Shown: positions 1 to 8,550, counted from the stretch's first letter. The stretch is 64,000 nt of DNA from Virgisporangium aurantiacum (GCF_016863635.1 NZ_BOPG01000031.1:1-64000); one strand, 5' to 3'. Notes: a model not told the origin generated them from the sequence alone. Program-made: numbers and translations.

Positions 1-2
1 AG

Positions 3-332
3 GCCTACGCCGTCGCGGCGGCCACCGCCGACCGCCGCGGCGCCACCCGCCGGGCGGTGGGCGCCGCCCGCGCCGGCCGCCCGGTCGCCGAGCGCCTGGT
101 CGGCGTGCGGACCCCGGACCTGGCCGGGCTGCGCCGCGCCGGCACGGCCGGGCTCACCCCGCGGGAGCGGGAGATCGCGCGGCTCGCCGCGCCGGGCACC
201 ACCAGCCAGGCGATCGCGGCGAGCCTGGTCGTCTCGGCCCGGACGGTCGACAACCACCTGCAGAACGTCTACCGCAAGCTGGGCGTCCGCAACCGCACCG
301 AGCTGCGCGCCGCGCTCGACCGGGACCGCTGA
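3..332 (+). CDS. LuxR-family transcriptional regulator, C-terminal fragment (5' end outside window)
   Basis: The reading frame is already open at the window edge, so only the last ~109 codons are present. The C-terminus carries a LuxR/FixJ-type helix-turn-helix: LTPREREIARL, then SARTVDNHLQNVYRKLG, which is the DNA-recognition helix signature. Such proteins bind DNA through this domain. The missing N-terminal part, which could be a receiver or a large ATPase, determines the signal and cannot be seen. The end of the gene overlaps the convergent MprF-like gene by 64 bp, unusually long for a 3' overlap but with good codon bias in both frames. The family assignment is firm; target and signal are unknown. 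Confidence 0.85.
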   Translation, partial: AYAVAAATADRRGATRRAVGAARAGRPVAERLVGVRTPDLAGLRRAGTAGLTPREREIARLAAPGTTSQAIAASLVVSARTVDNHLQNVYRKLGVRNRTELRAALDRDR

Positions 333-2584
333 GGCGGGCGGCGCCACCGGGCGGCGGTTGCCAGGACGGCCACGGTCGCCACGGCGGAGATCAGGTGCTG
401 GAGGTCGAACAGCCGCTGGTCGACGGCCAGTGTGACCGTGAGGGCGGCGACGAGCACGGCGATCAGCGACCACCGCACGCGGGGCGCGGCCACGGTGAGC
501 AGGGTTGCGGCGATCAGGGCGAACGATCCGCTCGACGAGCCGGCGTCGCGTTCGGCGAGGGTCGCGGCGGCACCGGCGACTCCGGCGGCGACGGCGATCC
601 GGACGCCGAGGAGGACGGGGACGGTGCTCACCCAGTCGCCGCCGAGGAAGACCGCCGCCATCCGGCGGGTACCCAGCCGCCGTTCGGCCACCGGGAACAC
701 CAGGAACACCAGGGCCAGGTTGGACCAGACGAAGCCCGGCCGGGTCTGGACGAACGGACCGGTGACCAGTCGCCAGACCTGGCCGTGCCGCAGGTCCGCC
801 CAGGCCAGGCCGAAGTGGCGGAGCAGCACGTGGTGCAGGTGCGGGTCGGCGGCGGTCGCCGCCATGATCCACAGTTGCAGGGCGGCGAAGGCGATCGACG
901 CCGGATAGCGGCGGACCAGCCCGACCGCCCGGGTGAGCGGGCTGCGCGGGTCGGGGAGTTCGCCGGCCCGGGCAACGGCGACTGCCGCCTTCGGCAGGTC
1001 GGCGTCGAACCGGTAGGCGAGGTACCGCGGTTCCCACCGCGGTCCCCACTTGTCCTTGTACGCGCGCAGGCCGGCGAAGTTGAACGCCGCGCCGCCGCGC
1101 CGGTACAGGGTCCGGATGACCCGGTCGGCGACGGTGTCGCCGGTGCCGGCACCGGACAGCGGAGCCAGGCCGAGGTTCATCCCGCTGTACCCGTCCCGGC
1201 GGAAGCGTTCGATCAGCGCGACGAACAGGAACTCCATGACGCCGTTGGCCGCGTCCGGGCGGCGGCGCATCAGGTCGAAGGAGGCGTCCCGGCCCCGGTA
1301 GGGCGGCAGCAGGTTGGCGAACGCCCAGACGGTGCCCGCGTCGTCGACCACGGCGACCACCGGCGTCTCGTGCAGGTAGCCGGGATCGAACCGGCCCAGG
1401 GTGAACGTGCGTTCCCGGTGCCCGCCGGAGGCGAGCCAGGCGTCGGAGACCTCGGCGAGCCGGGCCAGGTGCGCGTCGTCGAGCGGGTGCGGCAGGTCGA
1501 CGATCCGGTAGCCGGCGCGTTCGCAGCGCCGCACCGCCGAGCGCAGCCCCTTGCGGTCGCGGCCGTCGAGGGTGAACGACGCCAGGTCGACGACCGCCTC
1601 CTCGCCGATCTTGAGGACGCGCAGCCCGTGCGCCGTCAGCGATTCGCATCCCGCGGCGGTGACCTGGTGGAACACCGGTGTCCACCCGTTGAGCGCGCAC
1701 AACTCCAGGAACCGGCGCACGGCCTCGTCGCGGGAACAGGGCGCGCCGACCGGTTCGCCGAGGGCGACGGCGCTGGTGCCGACCACGGTGTAGCCGACGA
1801 ACGCCTCGTGGTCGTCGCTGATCACCCAGTTCTTGTCGTCGAGCAGGTGGAAGTGGGCCAGCGCGGTGCTGCCGTGGCGGGCCAGGATCCCGGCGACGAC
1901 CCGGCGTTGCGCGTCGTGGCCGGGGGTGCCGACGACGGAGGCGACCAGCCGGGTCAGCGCGACGGCCACCACGGTCAGCGCCGCGACCCGGACCGAGTCG
2001 ACGAAGAACCGCTCGTGCCGCGTCGCCGGCTCGAACCGGACCGGCAGCAGGAACAGCAGCCGGACGCCGCCCCGGATCGACGCCGTCAGCGAGGTGGGCT
2101 CGCGGAACTGCGAGTCCAGCAGGTACAGCCCGATGACCGCGTAGCCCAGCACCGACACCAGCCCGGCGGCGAGCACCGCCAGTCCCTGCCGGGCCAGGGC
2201 CGGGTCCGCGCGGGCGGTGAAGGCCCGCCTTCCGGCGACGAGGACCGCCAGCACCACCAGCGCCGAGGCCACGACCGGCCGGCCGTGCGGGTCGCGGACG
2301 TGGTGACCGGGCAGGGAGACGACCGCGGCCGCCACCGCGAGCCACCACGCGGTCCGCTTGCCGCGCCAGATGCCGCGGGCGGTCACCACGGCGGTGACGC
2401 CGGCGGCCAGCAGCACGTAGTGGGCGCCGATCACGGCGGCGACCGCGTAGTCGACCCCGAGCACGCCGGGCCGGCGCACCGGAACGGTGGCCGCGGCGCC
2501 GACGAGGTCGATCGCGCCGAGCAGCAGGACCGCCCCGGCCGCGAACCGCCGGGTCAGGTAACCGGTGACGCTCACCGCGCTCAT
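269..2584 (-). CDS. Lysyl-phosphatidylglycerol synthetase-like membrane protein with rhomboid-like C-terminal domain
   Basis: 771 aa. An N-terminal block of several hydrophobic helices (about residues 1-230) precedes a soluble DUF2156/MprF acyltransferase-like domain (about 240-560). That domain ends with the family hallmark YKDKWGPRWEPRYLAY. The remaining ~200 residues form a rhomboid-like membrane domain with a His in FDLQHLIS and a serine cluster (GSSSG) where a canonical rhomboid has GxSG, so peptidase activity is doubtful. MprF-type enzymes move an amino acid, usually Lys, from tRNA to phosphatidylglycerol, reducing surface charge and giving cationic-peptide resistance. The ATG overlaps the stop of the upstream flippase-domain gene (ATGA), so the two are translationally coupled and probably work as a split MprF. 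The amino acid transferred cannot be read from sequence. Confidence 0.82.
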   Translation of the reverse strand: MSAVSVTGYLTRRFAAGAVLLLGAIDLVGAAATVPVRRPGVLGVDYAVAAVIGAHYVLLAAGVTAVVTARGIWRGKRTAWWLAVAAAVVSLPGHHVRDPHGRPVVASALVVLAVLVAGRRAFTARADPALARQGLAVLAAGLVSVLGYAVIGLYLLDSQFREPTSLTASIRGGVRLLFLLPVRFEPATRHERFFVDSVRVAALTVVAVALTRLVASVVGTPGHDAQRRVVAGILARHGSTALAHFHLLDDKNWVISDDHEAFVGYTVVGTSAVALGEPVGAPCSRDEAVRRFLELCALNGWTPVFHQVTAAGCESLTAHGLRVLKIGEEAVVDLASFTLDGRDRKGLRSAVRRCERAGYRIVDLPHPLDDAHLARLAEVSDAWLASGGHRERTFTLGRFDPGYLHETPVVAVVDDAGTVWAFANLLPPYRGRDASFDLMRRRPDAANGVMEFLFVALIERFRRDGYSGMNLGLAPLSGAGTGDTVADRVIRTLYRRGGAAFNFAGLRAYKDKWGPRWEPRYLAYRFDADLPKAAVAVARAGELPDPRSPLTRAVGLVRRYPASIAFAALQLWIMAATAADPHLHHVLLRHFGLAWADLRHGQVWRLVTGPFVQTRPGFVWSNLALVFLVFPVAERRLGTRRMAAVFLGGDWVSTVPVLLGVRIAVAAGVAGAAATLAERDAGSSSGSFALIAATLLTVAAPRVRWSLIAVLVAALTVTLAVDQRLFDLQHLISAVATVAVLATAARWRRPPQRSRSSAARSSVRLRTPSLR

Positions 2585-3588
2585 GACGCGTCCACCGGTT
2601 GCGCCCGCCGGGACCACCAGGCCAGCGGCGCCCCCACGAGCAGCGGCACCCAGAACTCCCAGACCCGGAACACGACGGCGGCCGCCGCGGCCACTCCGGT
2701 GGGCGTCCCCGCCGACACCAGCACCGCCACCACGCCCACCTCCGCGAATCCCAGCCCACCGGGCAGCACACCGACGATGCCGAACACCGCCGAGACGGCG
2801 TACGCGATCAGCGCCGTCCCCGGTCGGCTGCCGCCACCGACCGCGCCGATCGCGGTCCACACCATGGCGACGCCGGCGAAATCCACCGCGACGGCCGCGA
2901 CCAGCGGGACCACCGCGGCGGCCGGGCGCGAACGCAGGAGCGCGACCGCCGCGTAGAACTCGTCGGCCGCCGCCACGTCGTGGTCGCGGGCCGGCCGGCG
3001 GCGCACCCGGTCCCAGAGGCGCGCCGGCACCGACCACGTCCGCCGCAACGCCTCACGGCTGCGCACCGCCGCCACCAGCGCCGCGCCGCGGACCACCAGG
3101 AACACCAGGAAGACCGCGACCGCGGCCGACTCGCCGCGGGTCAGCTGCCCGTTCCACCGGGCCAGCACGACGCCGAGCGCGAGCGTCACCAGGAACGCCA
3201 CCTCCGTGAAGGCCAGCGCCAACAGGTAGCCGGCGTGCACCCGTCCCCGCGACAGCGAGCGGGCCCGGCCGTCGCCGTCGAACAGCGCCACCCCGGCCAA
3301 CCCACCCGACTTGACCGCCGAGTTCACCGCGACCGCGCCCAGCGCCAACGGCACCAGCCGCGCCAATTCCGCGGCGCCGCCGCTGATCCCGGCGGCCTGG
3401 CGGCTGGTCGCGTGCAGCAGCACCCAGGCGGCCCACCACACCAGCAGCGCCGCCGCGCCGGCCGACAGCCAGACCGGGTGGGCGTCCCGCAGCGCCCGCG
3501 CCGCCGCCGGAACGTCGGCCCGGTCGGCCGCGACCAGGGCGACCAGCACCCCGGCGGCGGCCAGGCCGAGCACACCCCGCACCGTCAC
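2581..3588 (-). CDS. Lysylphosphatidylglycerol synthase transmembrane (flippase-type) domain protein
   Basis: 335 aa, polytopic membrane protein of the UPF0104/LPG_synthase_TM family, the domain that flips aminoacyl-phosphatidylglycerol in MprF. Hydrophobic segments fill most of the length. The segment GGLAGVALFD and the C-terminal GVLPGGLGFAEVGVV are typical of the family. I chose the GTG at 3588 because it overlaps the PrsW stop as GTGA; the frame stays open further upstream but that part lies inside the PrsW gene. Its own stop overlaps the next start as ATGA. In one-protein MprF the flippase precedes the synthetase; here they are adjacent genes in the same order. Confidence 0.82.
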   Translation of the reverse strand: MTVRGVLGLAAAGVLVALVAADRADVPAAARALRDAHPVWLSAGAAALLVWWAAWVLLHATSRQAAGISGGAAELARLVPLALGAVAVNSAVKSGGLAGVALFDGDGRARSLSRGRVHAGYLLALAFTEVAFLVTLALGVVLARWNGQLTRGESAAVAVFLVFLVVRGAALVAAVRSREALRRTWSVPARLWDRVRRRPARDHDVAAADEFYAAVALLRSRPAAAVVPLVAAVAVDFAGVAMVWTAIGAVGGGSRPGTALIAYAVSAVFGIVGVLPGGLGFAEVGVVAVLVSAGTPTGVAAAAAVVFRVWEFWVPLLVGAPLAWWSRRAQPVDAS

Positions 3589-4445
3589 CGGCCCTGGACC
3601 GCGCGGTGCAGGCTGCGGTGGAGCAGACCGAGGCTGAGGACGGCCAGGGCGAGGTACGCCCAGGTGCTGCCGACGGTGTCCCAGATTGCGTGCATGGTGA
3701 CCACGCCGAGGAACGTTCCGGCGAAGGCCAGCAGCGACCGGCCGGTGCGGTTCAGGCCGACGCGCCACAGGGCGGCCGCGGCGAGCCCGGTCCAGGCGGC
3801 GTGTCCGGCGGGGGCGAGGAGGCCGCGCATGAGGAGCAACTGGTCCATGGCGTGCAGGTTGCCGTGGCTCTGCAGCAGCACCGCGAACGCGTAGCCCATC
3901 GTCTCCAGCGAGGCGAAGCCGACGCCGATCGCGACGCCGATGGCCAGGCCGTCGGCGGCGGTGTGGCCCAGCCGGCGGACGAACGGCACGACCGCGAGGG
4001 GGAGCAGCAGCTTCGCCGACTCCTCGACGATGCCGATGATCGGCGTGGGCAGGCCGCCCAGGATCCGGGCCGTGTCGGTCTCCAGGATCCCCGCGACGAC
4101 CGTGCCGACCACGCCGCCCCAGAGCGCGAACAGGCCCAGCGCGCGGGCGTTGACCCGGATCGGTCCGGCCAGGCGCGACATGTAGACGGCGAACGCGGCC
4201 GGTGTGGTGGTGGCGCCGACCACGAACAGGGCCGGCAGGTACAGGATGTCGCCGGTGGCCAGCAGCGCCCGGTAGACGAGGTAGTACAGCGCCAGACCGC
4301 TGGCCAGCACCGCGAGCGTGGCGGGCAGGGCGCCCAGGAACCGGCGGGCGCGCGGGCGGCGTGGCGGCTTTGGTGCCGGCGGCCAGACCGGGGCGACGGT
4401 CGTGGTGGGTGTGGTGTACGGGAACGGTGCGGTGTCGATGGTCAT
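3585..4445 (-). CDS. PrsW-family intramembrane metalloprotease
   Basis: 286 aa with a Pro-rich cytosolic N-terminus (residues 1-35) followed by about eight membrane segments. All family motifs are visible: EE at 141-142 in GIVEESAKLL, the F..E motif in GFASLETMGYAF, a His in PAGHAAWTG, and HAIWD near the C-terminus. PrsW proteins are membrane proteases; in Bacillus, PrsW cleaves an anti-sigma factor in response to antimicrobial peptides. No anti-sigma factor is seen nearby, so the substrate is unknown. It is the first gene of a coupled trio with the flippase and synthetase genes and lies 69 bp downstream of the histidine kinase, suggesting a shared envelope-stress role (inference). Confidence 0.85.
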   Translation of the reverse strand: MTIDTAPFPYTTPTTTVAPVWPPAPKPPRRPRARRFLGALPATLAVLASGLALYYLVYRALLATGDILYLPALFVVGATTTPAAFAVYMSRLAGPIRVNARALGLFALWGGVVGTVVAGILETDTARILGGLPTPIIGIVEESAKLLLPLAVVPFVRRLGHTAADGLAIGVAIGVGFASLETMGYAFAVLLQSHGNLHAMDQLLLMRGLLAPAGHAAWTGLAAAALWRVGLNRTGRSLLAFAGTFLGVVTMHAIWDTVGSTWAYLALAVLSLGLLHRSLHRAVQGR

Positions 4446-4514
4446 GCGTTCACGATGTCCGCCGGATCATGACGGCTCGATGAAAGCGACCGGGTCAGGG
4501 CGACGCGATGCCCG

Positions 4515-5861
4515 TCACATGTCCCCGGTCCGCGCCGGGAGCCGCACCGTCACCCGGGCGCCGCCGAGCGGTGGCCCGTTGGACGCGTCGACGGTGCCGT
4601 CGTGTGCGGTGACGACGGCGCGGACGATCGACAGGCCCAGCCCGGCACCGCTGCCCGACCGGGCCGCCGCGCCGCGCACGAACCGGTCGAAGACCGACGG
4701 CAGGAGGTGGTCCGGGAAGCCGGGACCGTCGTCGGCGACCCGCAACCCGACGCCGTCGCGGCCGTCGCGCAGGATGTCGATCCGCACGGTCCGCGCGCCG
4801 GCGGCCGCGCTGTTCGTGACCAGGTTGGCGAGGACCTGCCGCAACCGGTCCGGATCGGCGTCGACGGTCACCGGCTCGCCGCGGACCTCCAGCCGCATCT
4901 CGGTGACCGGACCGAGCAGCCGGGCCTCGGCCTCGGCCAGGTCGCGCAGGTCGACCGGCTGCCGGTGGACCGCCAGCGCGCCGGCCCGTTCCCGGGCCAG
5001 CAGCAGGAGGTCCTCGGCGAGCCTCGTCAACCGGATCGCCTGCGAGCGCGCGGCGACCAGCGACTGCTCCACCTCGGCCGGATCGTCGAGCGCGCCGAGG
5101 GCCAGGTCGATCTCGCCGCGGAGCACCGCGATCGGGGTCCGCAGTTCGTGGCTGGCGTCGTCGACGAACGCCCGTTCCCGGTCAAACGCGACCCGGAGCC
5201 GGTCGAGCATCGCGTCGAGGGTGCGGGCCAGCCGGGCGATCTCGTCGTCGCCGGGTACCGCCGGCAGCCGCCGGCCGGTGTCCAGCGTCGAGATCGTGGC
5301 CGCCTCGCGGGTCAACCGGTCGACCGGACGCAGCGCGGCCCGCACCACCAGCCAACCCGCCACCGACACCAGGGCCACCAGCAGCGGCGTCGCGACCGCG
5401 AGGACGAGGAGGGTGTCGCCGCTGGCCTGGTCGATCACCCGGTACCGGGCCGCGACGGCAAGCACGTCACCGGAGGGCAGCTGCCGCGACAGCAGCCGCA
5501 GGTCGGCCCGGCCGCCGTCGCGTTCGATCGGAACGGCGCGCCGGGCGTAGTCGCGGCCGTCGACCGCACGGACCTGGGCGGGCGAGAGCAGGCGGTGACC
5601 GGTGGCGCCGGCGAGGACGTCGCCGTCCGGCGAGTACAACTGCGCGAGCGGGTCACCGGCGACCGCGGCCAGGTCACCGGCGGCGACCGCGGCGGTGAGG
5701 TCGTCGCTGCGGGTGGCCAGGGAGGTGTCCAGCGCCACGTCGAGCCGGTGCTGGATCACCAGGTACAGCACGCCGAGGCAGCCGATCAGGGCGAGCGTGG
5801 TGAGGGCGGCGAACAGCGTCACGAGCCGGGCGTGGACCGACCGCGGCAGCACCCGCACCAT
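4515..5861 (-). CDS. Sensor histidine kinase (HAMP-HisKA-HATPase)
   Basis: 448 aa. One membrane helix near residues 13-36 is followed by a ~115-residue extracytoplasmic sensor region, a second helix near 148-175, a HAMP linker, the HisKA dimerisation domain with phosphoacceptor His238 in DDASHELRTP, and a HATPase domain with N box (NLVTNSAAAG), G1 (VADDGPGFP) and G2 (GSGAGLGLSIV). It would autophosphorylate and pass phosphate to the response regulator encoded upstream on the same strand. The 274-bp gap between them carries a small opposite-strand open frame, which is unusual for this gene pair. A purine-rich AAAGGAGG lies before the ATG. The signal is unknown. Confidence 0.92.
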   Translation of the reverse strand: MVRVLPRSVHARLVTLFAALTTLALIGCLGVLYLVIQHRLDVALDTSLATRSDDLTAAVAAGDLAAVAGDPLAQLYSPDGDVLAGATGHRLLSPAQVRAVDGRDYARRAVPIERDGGRADLRLLSRQLPSGDVLAVAARYRVIDQASGDTLLVLAVATPLLVALVSVAGWLVVRAALRPVDRLTREAATISTLDTGRRLPAVPGDDEIARLARTLDAMLDRLRVAFDRERAFVDDASHELRTPIAVLRGEIDLALGALDDPAEVEQSLVAARSQAIRLTRLAEDLLLLARERAGALAVHRQPVDLRDLAEAEARLLGPVTEMRLEVRGEPVTVDADPDRLRQVLANLVTNSAAAGARTVRIDILRDGRDGVGLRVADDGPGFPDHLLPSVFDRFVRGAAARSGSGAGLGLSIVRAVVTAHDGTVDASNGPPLGGARVTVRLPARTGDM

Positions 5862-5905
5862 GTGATCACCCGCCTCCTTTCACGATCCTGTCATCTCGCC
5901 GGCCC

Positions 5906-5911
5906 TAGTTT
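5906..5911 (+). promoter_or_regulatory. Candidate -10 box for a leaderless small ORF
   Basis: TAGTTT fits TANNNT and lies 6 nt before the ATG at 5918, the spacing expected for a leaderless actinobacterial transcript. No -35 hexamer is convincing. Confidence 0.35.
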
Positions 5912-5917
5912 CGGTCC

Positions 5918-6151
5918 ATGGCACCGGTTCTTGTGGCTCTTGTGGGGATGGTCGTCACCGTGACCGTCGTGGTCCGAGCGGCCCGGGCCGCCCGGGCCAC
6001 CGCGCGCCGCACCGACGACCGGCTGCGGCGGATCGGCGCGGCAACGGCCGAACTGGCCGAGGAACTGGACCGGCTGCACCGCGACGTGGCGATGCTCGCC
6101 GCTCTCACCGAACGGGCCCGGACCGAACGCGGGCGTCACCCGAGCCGGTAG
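5918..6151 (+). CDS. Small single-span membrane protein, unknown, between response regulator and histidine kinase genes
   Basis: 77 aa. A hydrophobic N-terminus (APVLVALVGMVVTVTVVV) is followed by a charged, probably helical tail rich in Arg, Ala and Glu with a possible short coiled coil (RLRRIGAATAELAEELDRL). It matches no family I know. Support comes from its position in the gap between two genes of the opposite strand, the membrane-helix-plus-coiled-coil design, and a TANNNT box 6 nt upstream with no ribosome-binding site (leaderless). Its last 16 bases overlap the 3' end of the response regulator. It could be an accessory membrane partner of the kinase, but that is a guess from position. 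Confidence 0.5.
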   Translation: MAPVLVALVGMVVTVTVVVRAARAARATARRTDDRLRRIGAATAELAEELDRLHRDVAMLAALTERARTERGRHPSR

Positions 6152-6801
6152 CCGGCGCCCCGGACGGTCTGGATCGTCGACCGGCCGAACGGGCGGTCGA
6201 CCTTGTCGCGGAGGTGCCGGATGTACACGTCGACCATGTTGGACCCGCCGTCGTAGGCGAAGTCCCATACGTGCTCGATGAGGTGCGTGCGGCTCAACGT
6301 CTCGCCCGCGTGCCGCATCAGCTCGTGCAGCAGCGAGAACTCCCGCGGCGACAGGTCGATCGCGGTGTCGGCCCGGTGGACGGTGTGCCCGGCCGGGTCC
6401 AGCACGAGGTCGTCGACGCGCAGGACGGTGGGGCGCTGCTGCGGCCCGCGCCGGATCAGTGCCCGCACCCGGGCCAGCAACTCGTCGAGGGCGAACGGCT
6501 TGGTGAGGTAGTCGTCGGCGCCGGCGTCGAGCCCGCGCACCTTGTCGTCGACGGCGTCGCGCGCGGTGAGCATGAGGATCGGCACCCACCGGTCCGCGGC
6601 GCGGGCGCGCCGGCACACCTCGAAACCGTCGGGCGGCGGGATCATCGCGTCGAGCACCACCGCGTCGTAGTCGGTCTCGGTGACGCTCCACACCGCGTCG
6701 GTTCCGGTGGCGACCGCGTCGACGGCGTACCCGGCCCGGCGCAGCCCCCGGCACAGCATGCTCGACATCGCCTCGTCGTCCTCGACCACGAGCAACCTCA
6801 T
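6136..6801 (-). CDS. OmpR/PhoB-family response regulator
   Basis: 221 aa. The receiver domain (1-115) has acidic residues E7, D8 and D9, phospho-acceptor Asp51 in VVLDAM, Thr in MLTAR and Lys in YLTKPF. The winged-helix DNA-binding domain (about 128-221) has SPREFSLLHELMRH and the recognition region NMVDVYIRHLRDKVDRP. It is the likely partner of the histidine kinase downstream. Its ATG is 4 bp beyond the stop of the AlkZ-like gene, so transcription may enter from there. The DNA target is unknown; the PrsW/MprF genes downstream of the kinase are candidate targets. Confidence 0.93.
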   Translation of the reverse strand: MRLLVVEDDEAMSSMLCRGLRRAGYAVDAVATGTDAVWSVTETDYDAVVLDAMIPPPDGFEVCRRARAADRWVPILMLTARDAVDDKVRGLDAGADDYLTKPFALDELLARVRALIRRGPQQRPTVLRVDDLVLDPAGHTVHRADTAIDLSPREFSLLHELMRHAGETLSRTHLIEHVWDFAYDGGSNMVDVYIRHLRDKVDRPFGRSTIQTVRGAGYRLG

Positions 6802-6805
6802 GCGA

Positions 6806-7918
6806 TCACGATATGCGGACCGTCAGCCTGCCCACACCGCTCGCGCGTGCGACGTGGGCCGCTTCCTTCCGGAGCTCCGTCAACGGCAGGCGGGCACCGT
6901 TCGGGAACGGGGTCACCACCACCTCGGCACCGAGGATCTCCCACACGCCGACGACCCGGCCGTCCACGACGACGATGGGGGATATCCAGCCGGACGTCCG
7001 GCTCACCGCGGCCCGGTGTTCCTTCGGGAGCAGCGTCTCGTCGTTGGTGCCGGGGCCGAGGATGTACTGGTCGAATCCGCCGAGCAACCGGACGCCCGGG
7101 ACCGGGGCGACGCCGGCCAGCTCGTCGACGTGTTCGGTCAGCAGCACCGCCGGCCGCCCGTCGACCTCGACCTCGGTCAGCGCGTCCCCCATGGTCTCGA
7201 ACCATCGGCGCAGTCGCGGCTTGCTGGTGCTGTTGAGCGACAACCAGCGGTCGAACACCGCGGGAGTGGCCGGACCGTACGCACCCAGATAGGCGGCGAT
7301 CACCGTGGGCGCGGCCTCGTCGGGGTCCGGTCGCTCTCCCCAGTCGGGGAACCGGTTCGCCGGTGACATGAAGGTGATCTTGTTGCCCTGGTTCGGGCCG
7401 TGGCACAGGACGCCGCGCCACGCCAACGGCTTGAGCACCTGGCCCCAGCCCGATCGCAGCCGGTCCTCGATGCCCGCGAACCGCTTGTCGGCGACGATCC
7501 GGGTCACCAACTGGTCCCTGGTGAGGACGGACCCGTCGAGGACGTCCGCCACCGTCTCGGTCAGCTCGTCGATCTGCCGCGGGGTGACCCCGGAGACCCG
7601 CTGCCAGGATGCCTTCAGCCAGAAGCCGGTGGTCTCCATGAGCGACAGGTAGGCGCCGGCGTTCCCCGGCGTCAGCAGGTGCAGGGTGCCCCGCATCGCC
7701 CAGGTCTTCAGCACCGAGAGATCGGCGAAGCCCTTGTCGACGGCGTCCTTGTCGGGTGTCACCTGGCGCAGCGCGACGGCCGTTTCGGCGGCGCTCCGGA
7801 CCTGCGCCTGCACGCCGCACAGCCGGCCGACGATGTCGCTCGCGGTGCCCTTCGTGCGCGGGTGCAGGTACTGCCGTCGCATCCGCCACGCGCACACCTG
7901 TTGCCACGTGACCTTCAT
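6806..7918 (-). CDS. Winged-helix DNA-binding protein of the AlkZ/YcaQ-like (HTH_42) family
   Basis: 370 aa. The start VTWQQVCAWRMRRQYL followed by HPRTKGTASDIVGRLCGVQAQ is typical of the actinobacterial HTH_42 group, related to the interstrand-crosslink glycosylases AlkZ and YcaQ. These use stacked winged helices to bind DNA, and some members unhook crosslinks or excise alkylated bases, giving self-resistance to DNA-damaging metabolites. I cannot confirm catalytic residues by eye, so the glycosylase role is inferred. The ATG at 7918 is only 21 bp from the divergent start of the CGNR gene, with an imperfect palindrome between. The stop lies 4 bp before the response regulator start. Confidence 0.75.
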   Translation of the reverse strand: MKVTWQQVCAWRMRRQYLHPRTKGTASDIVGRLCGVQAQVRSAAETAVALRQVTPDKDAVDKGFADLSVLKTWAMRGTLHLLTPGNAGAYLSLMETTGFWLKASWQRVSGVTPRQIDELTETVADVLDGSVLTRDQLVTRIVADKRFAGIEDRLRSGWGQVLKPLAWRGVLCHGPNQGNKITFMSPANRFPDWGERPDPDEAAPTVIAAYLGAYGPATPAVFDRWLSLNSTSKPRLRRWFETMGDALTEVEVDGRPAVLLTEHVDELAGVAPVPGVRLLGGFDQYILGPGTNDETLLPKEHRAAVSRTSGWISPIVVVDGRVVGVWEILGAEVVVTPFPNGARLPLTELRKEAAHVARASGVGRLTVRIS

Positions 7919-7940
7919 GACACCAGTTATAGTGGTTACA
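7918..7940. promoter_or_regulatory. Imperfect palindrome between two divergent start codons
   Basis: The core ACCAGTTATAGTGGT (7922-7936) is an imperfect inverted repeat whose outer TG/CA pairs reach the two start codons. It contains TATAGT (7928-7933), a TANNNT box 6 nt before the CGNR-gene ATG. A factor bound here would cover the starts of both genes. The CGNR protein itself is one candidate. Confidence 0.45.
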
Positions 7941-8536
7941 TGCGAGCGGCCGCAACCGGACGGATCCTGCACTCCCCCCGGGGAGGCTCGTTCCGGTTCG
8001 ACGCCGGCGCGGTATGCCTGGACTTCGCCCACACCGGCGGCGAGGGCGAGTACGCGATCTACGAGTCCCTCCACGAACCCGCCGATCTGGGCGACTGGCT
8101 GGCTTCGCCACCGCTTTCCGCGGTCATGACGGTGCCGGTGACGACCCGGGACCTGGTCGCGGCCAAGGCGTTGCGCCAGGCGATCTGGGACGCGGCGCAC
8201 GCGCGGGCGGCGGGCCGGCGTCTTCCGGCGGACGCGGTCGCGGTCATCAACCGGGCCGCGGCGGTGTCGCCACTGGTACCGGAGTTGGTTGACGGCGCCG
8301 CGGCGTGGGCCTCCCCGGTACGGGCGGCGCAGGCCCTGTCCATGCTGGCGCGGGAGATGATCGACCTGCTGGCCGGCCCGCTCGCCGACCGGATCCGCGA
8401 ATGCGCGGGCGACAACTGCCCGCTGGTGTTCGTCGACTCGTCCCGGCCCGGCGCCCGGCGCTGGTGCACGATGGAGCGCTGCGGCAACCGTCACAAGGTC
8501 CGGGCGCTGCGTACCCGCCGCGCCACCGATGCGTGA
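7940..8536 (+). CDS. CGNR zinc-finger / ABATE-domain protein, probable transcriptional regulator
   Basis: 198 aa. The N-terminal ABATE (stress-induced, ligand-binding-like) domain starts with FRFDAGAVCLDFAHT. The C-terminal zinc finger has RECAGDNCPLVFVDSSRPG followed by WCTMERCGNRHKV; the four metal-binding Cys and the CGNR signature are all present. Proteins of this family are thought to act as transcription factors. The start at 7940 is supported by a TANNNT box 6 nt upstream and no Shine-Dalgarno, indicating a leaderless mRNA. It is divergent from the AlkZ-like gene and may regulate it. The ligand is unknown. Confidence 0.85.
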   Translation: MRAAATGRILHSPRGGSFRFDAGAVCLDFAHTGGEGEYAIYESLHEPADLGDWLASPPLSAVMTVPVTTRDLVAAKALRQAIWDAAHARAAGRRLPADAVAVINRAAAVSPLVPELVDGAAAWASPVRAAQALSMLAREMIDLLAGPLADRIRECAGDNCPLVFVDSSRPGARRWCTMERCGNRHKVRALRTRRATDA

Positions 8537-8544
8537 CCGTGGTC

Positions 8545-8550
8545 TACGTT
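8545..8550 (+). promoter_or_regulatory. Candidate -10 box for leaderless ICMT-like gene
   Basis: TACGTT fits TANNNT and ends 7 nt before the GTG at 8558; no ribosome-binding site is visible. Confidence 0.35.

Noticed and set aside
395..2956. 853-codon open frame on the plus strand
   Set aside because: It is antisense to the MprF-like genes, has Arg/Gly/Gln-rich low-complexity translation and no motif; a by-product of high GC.
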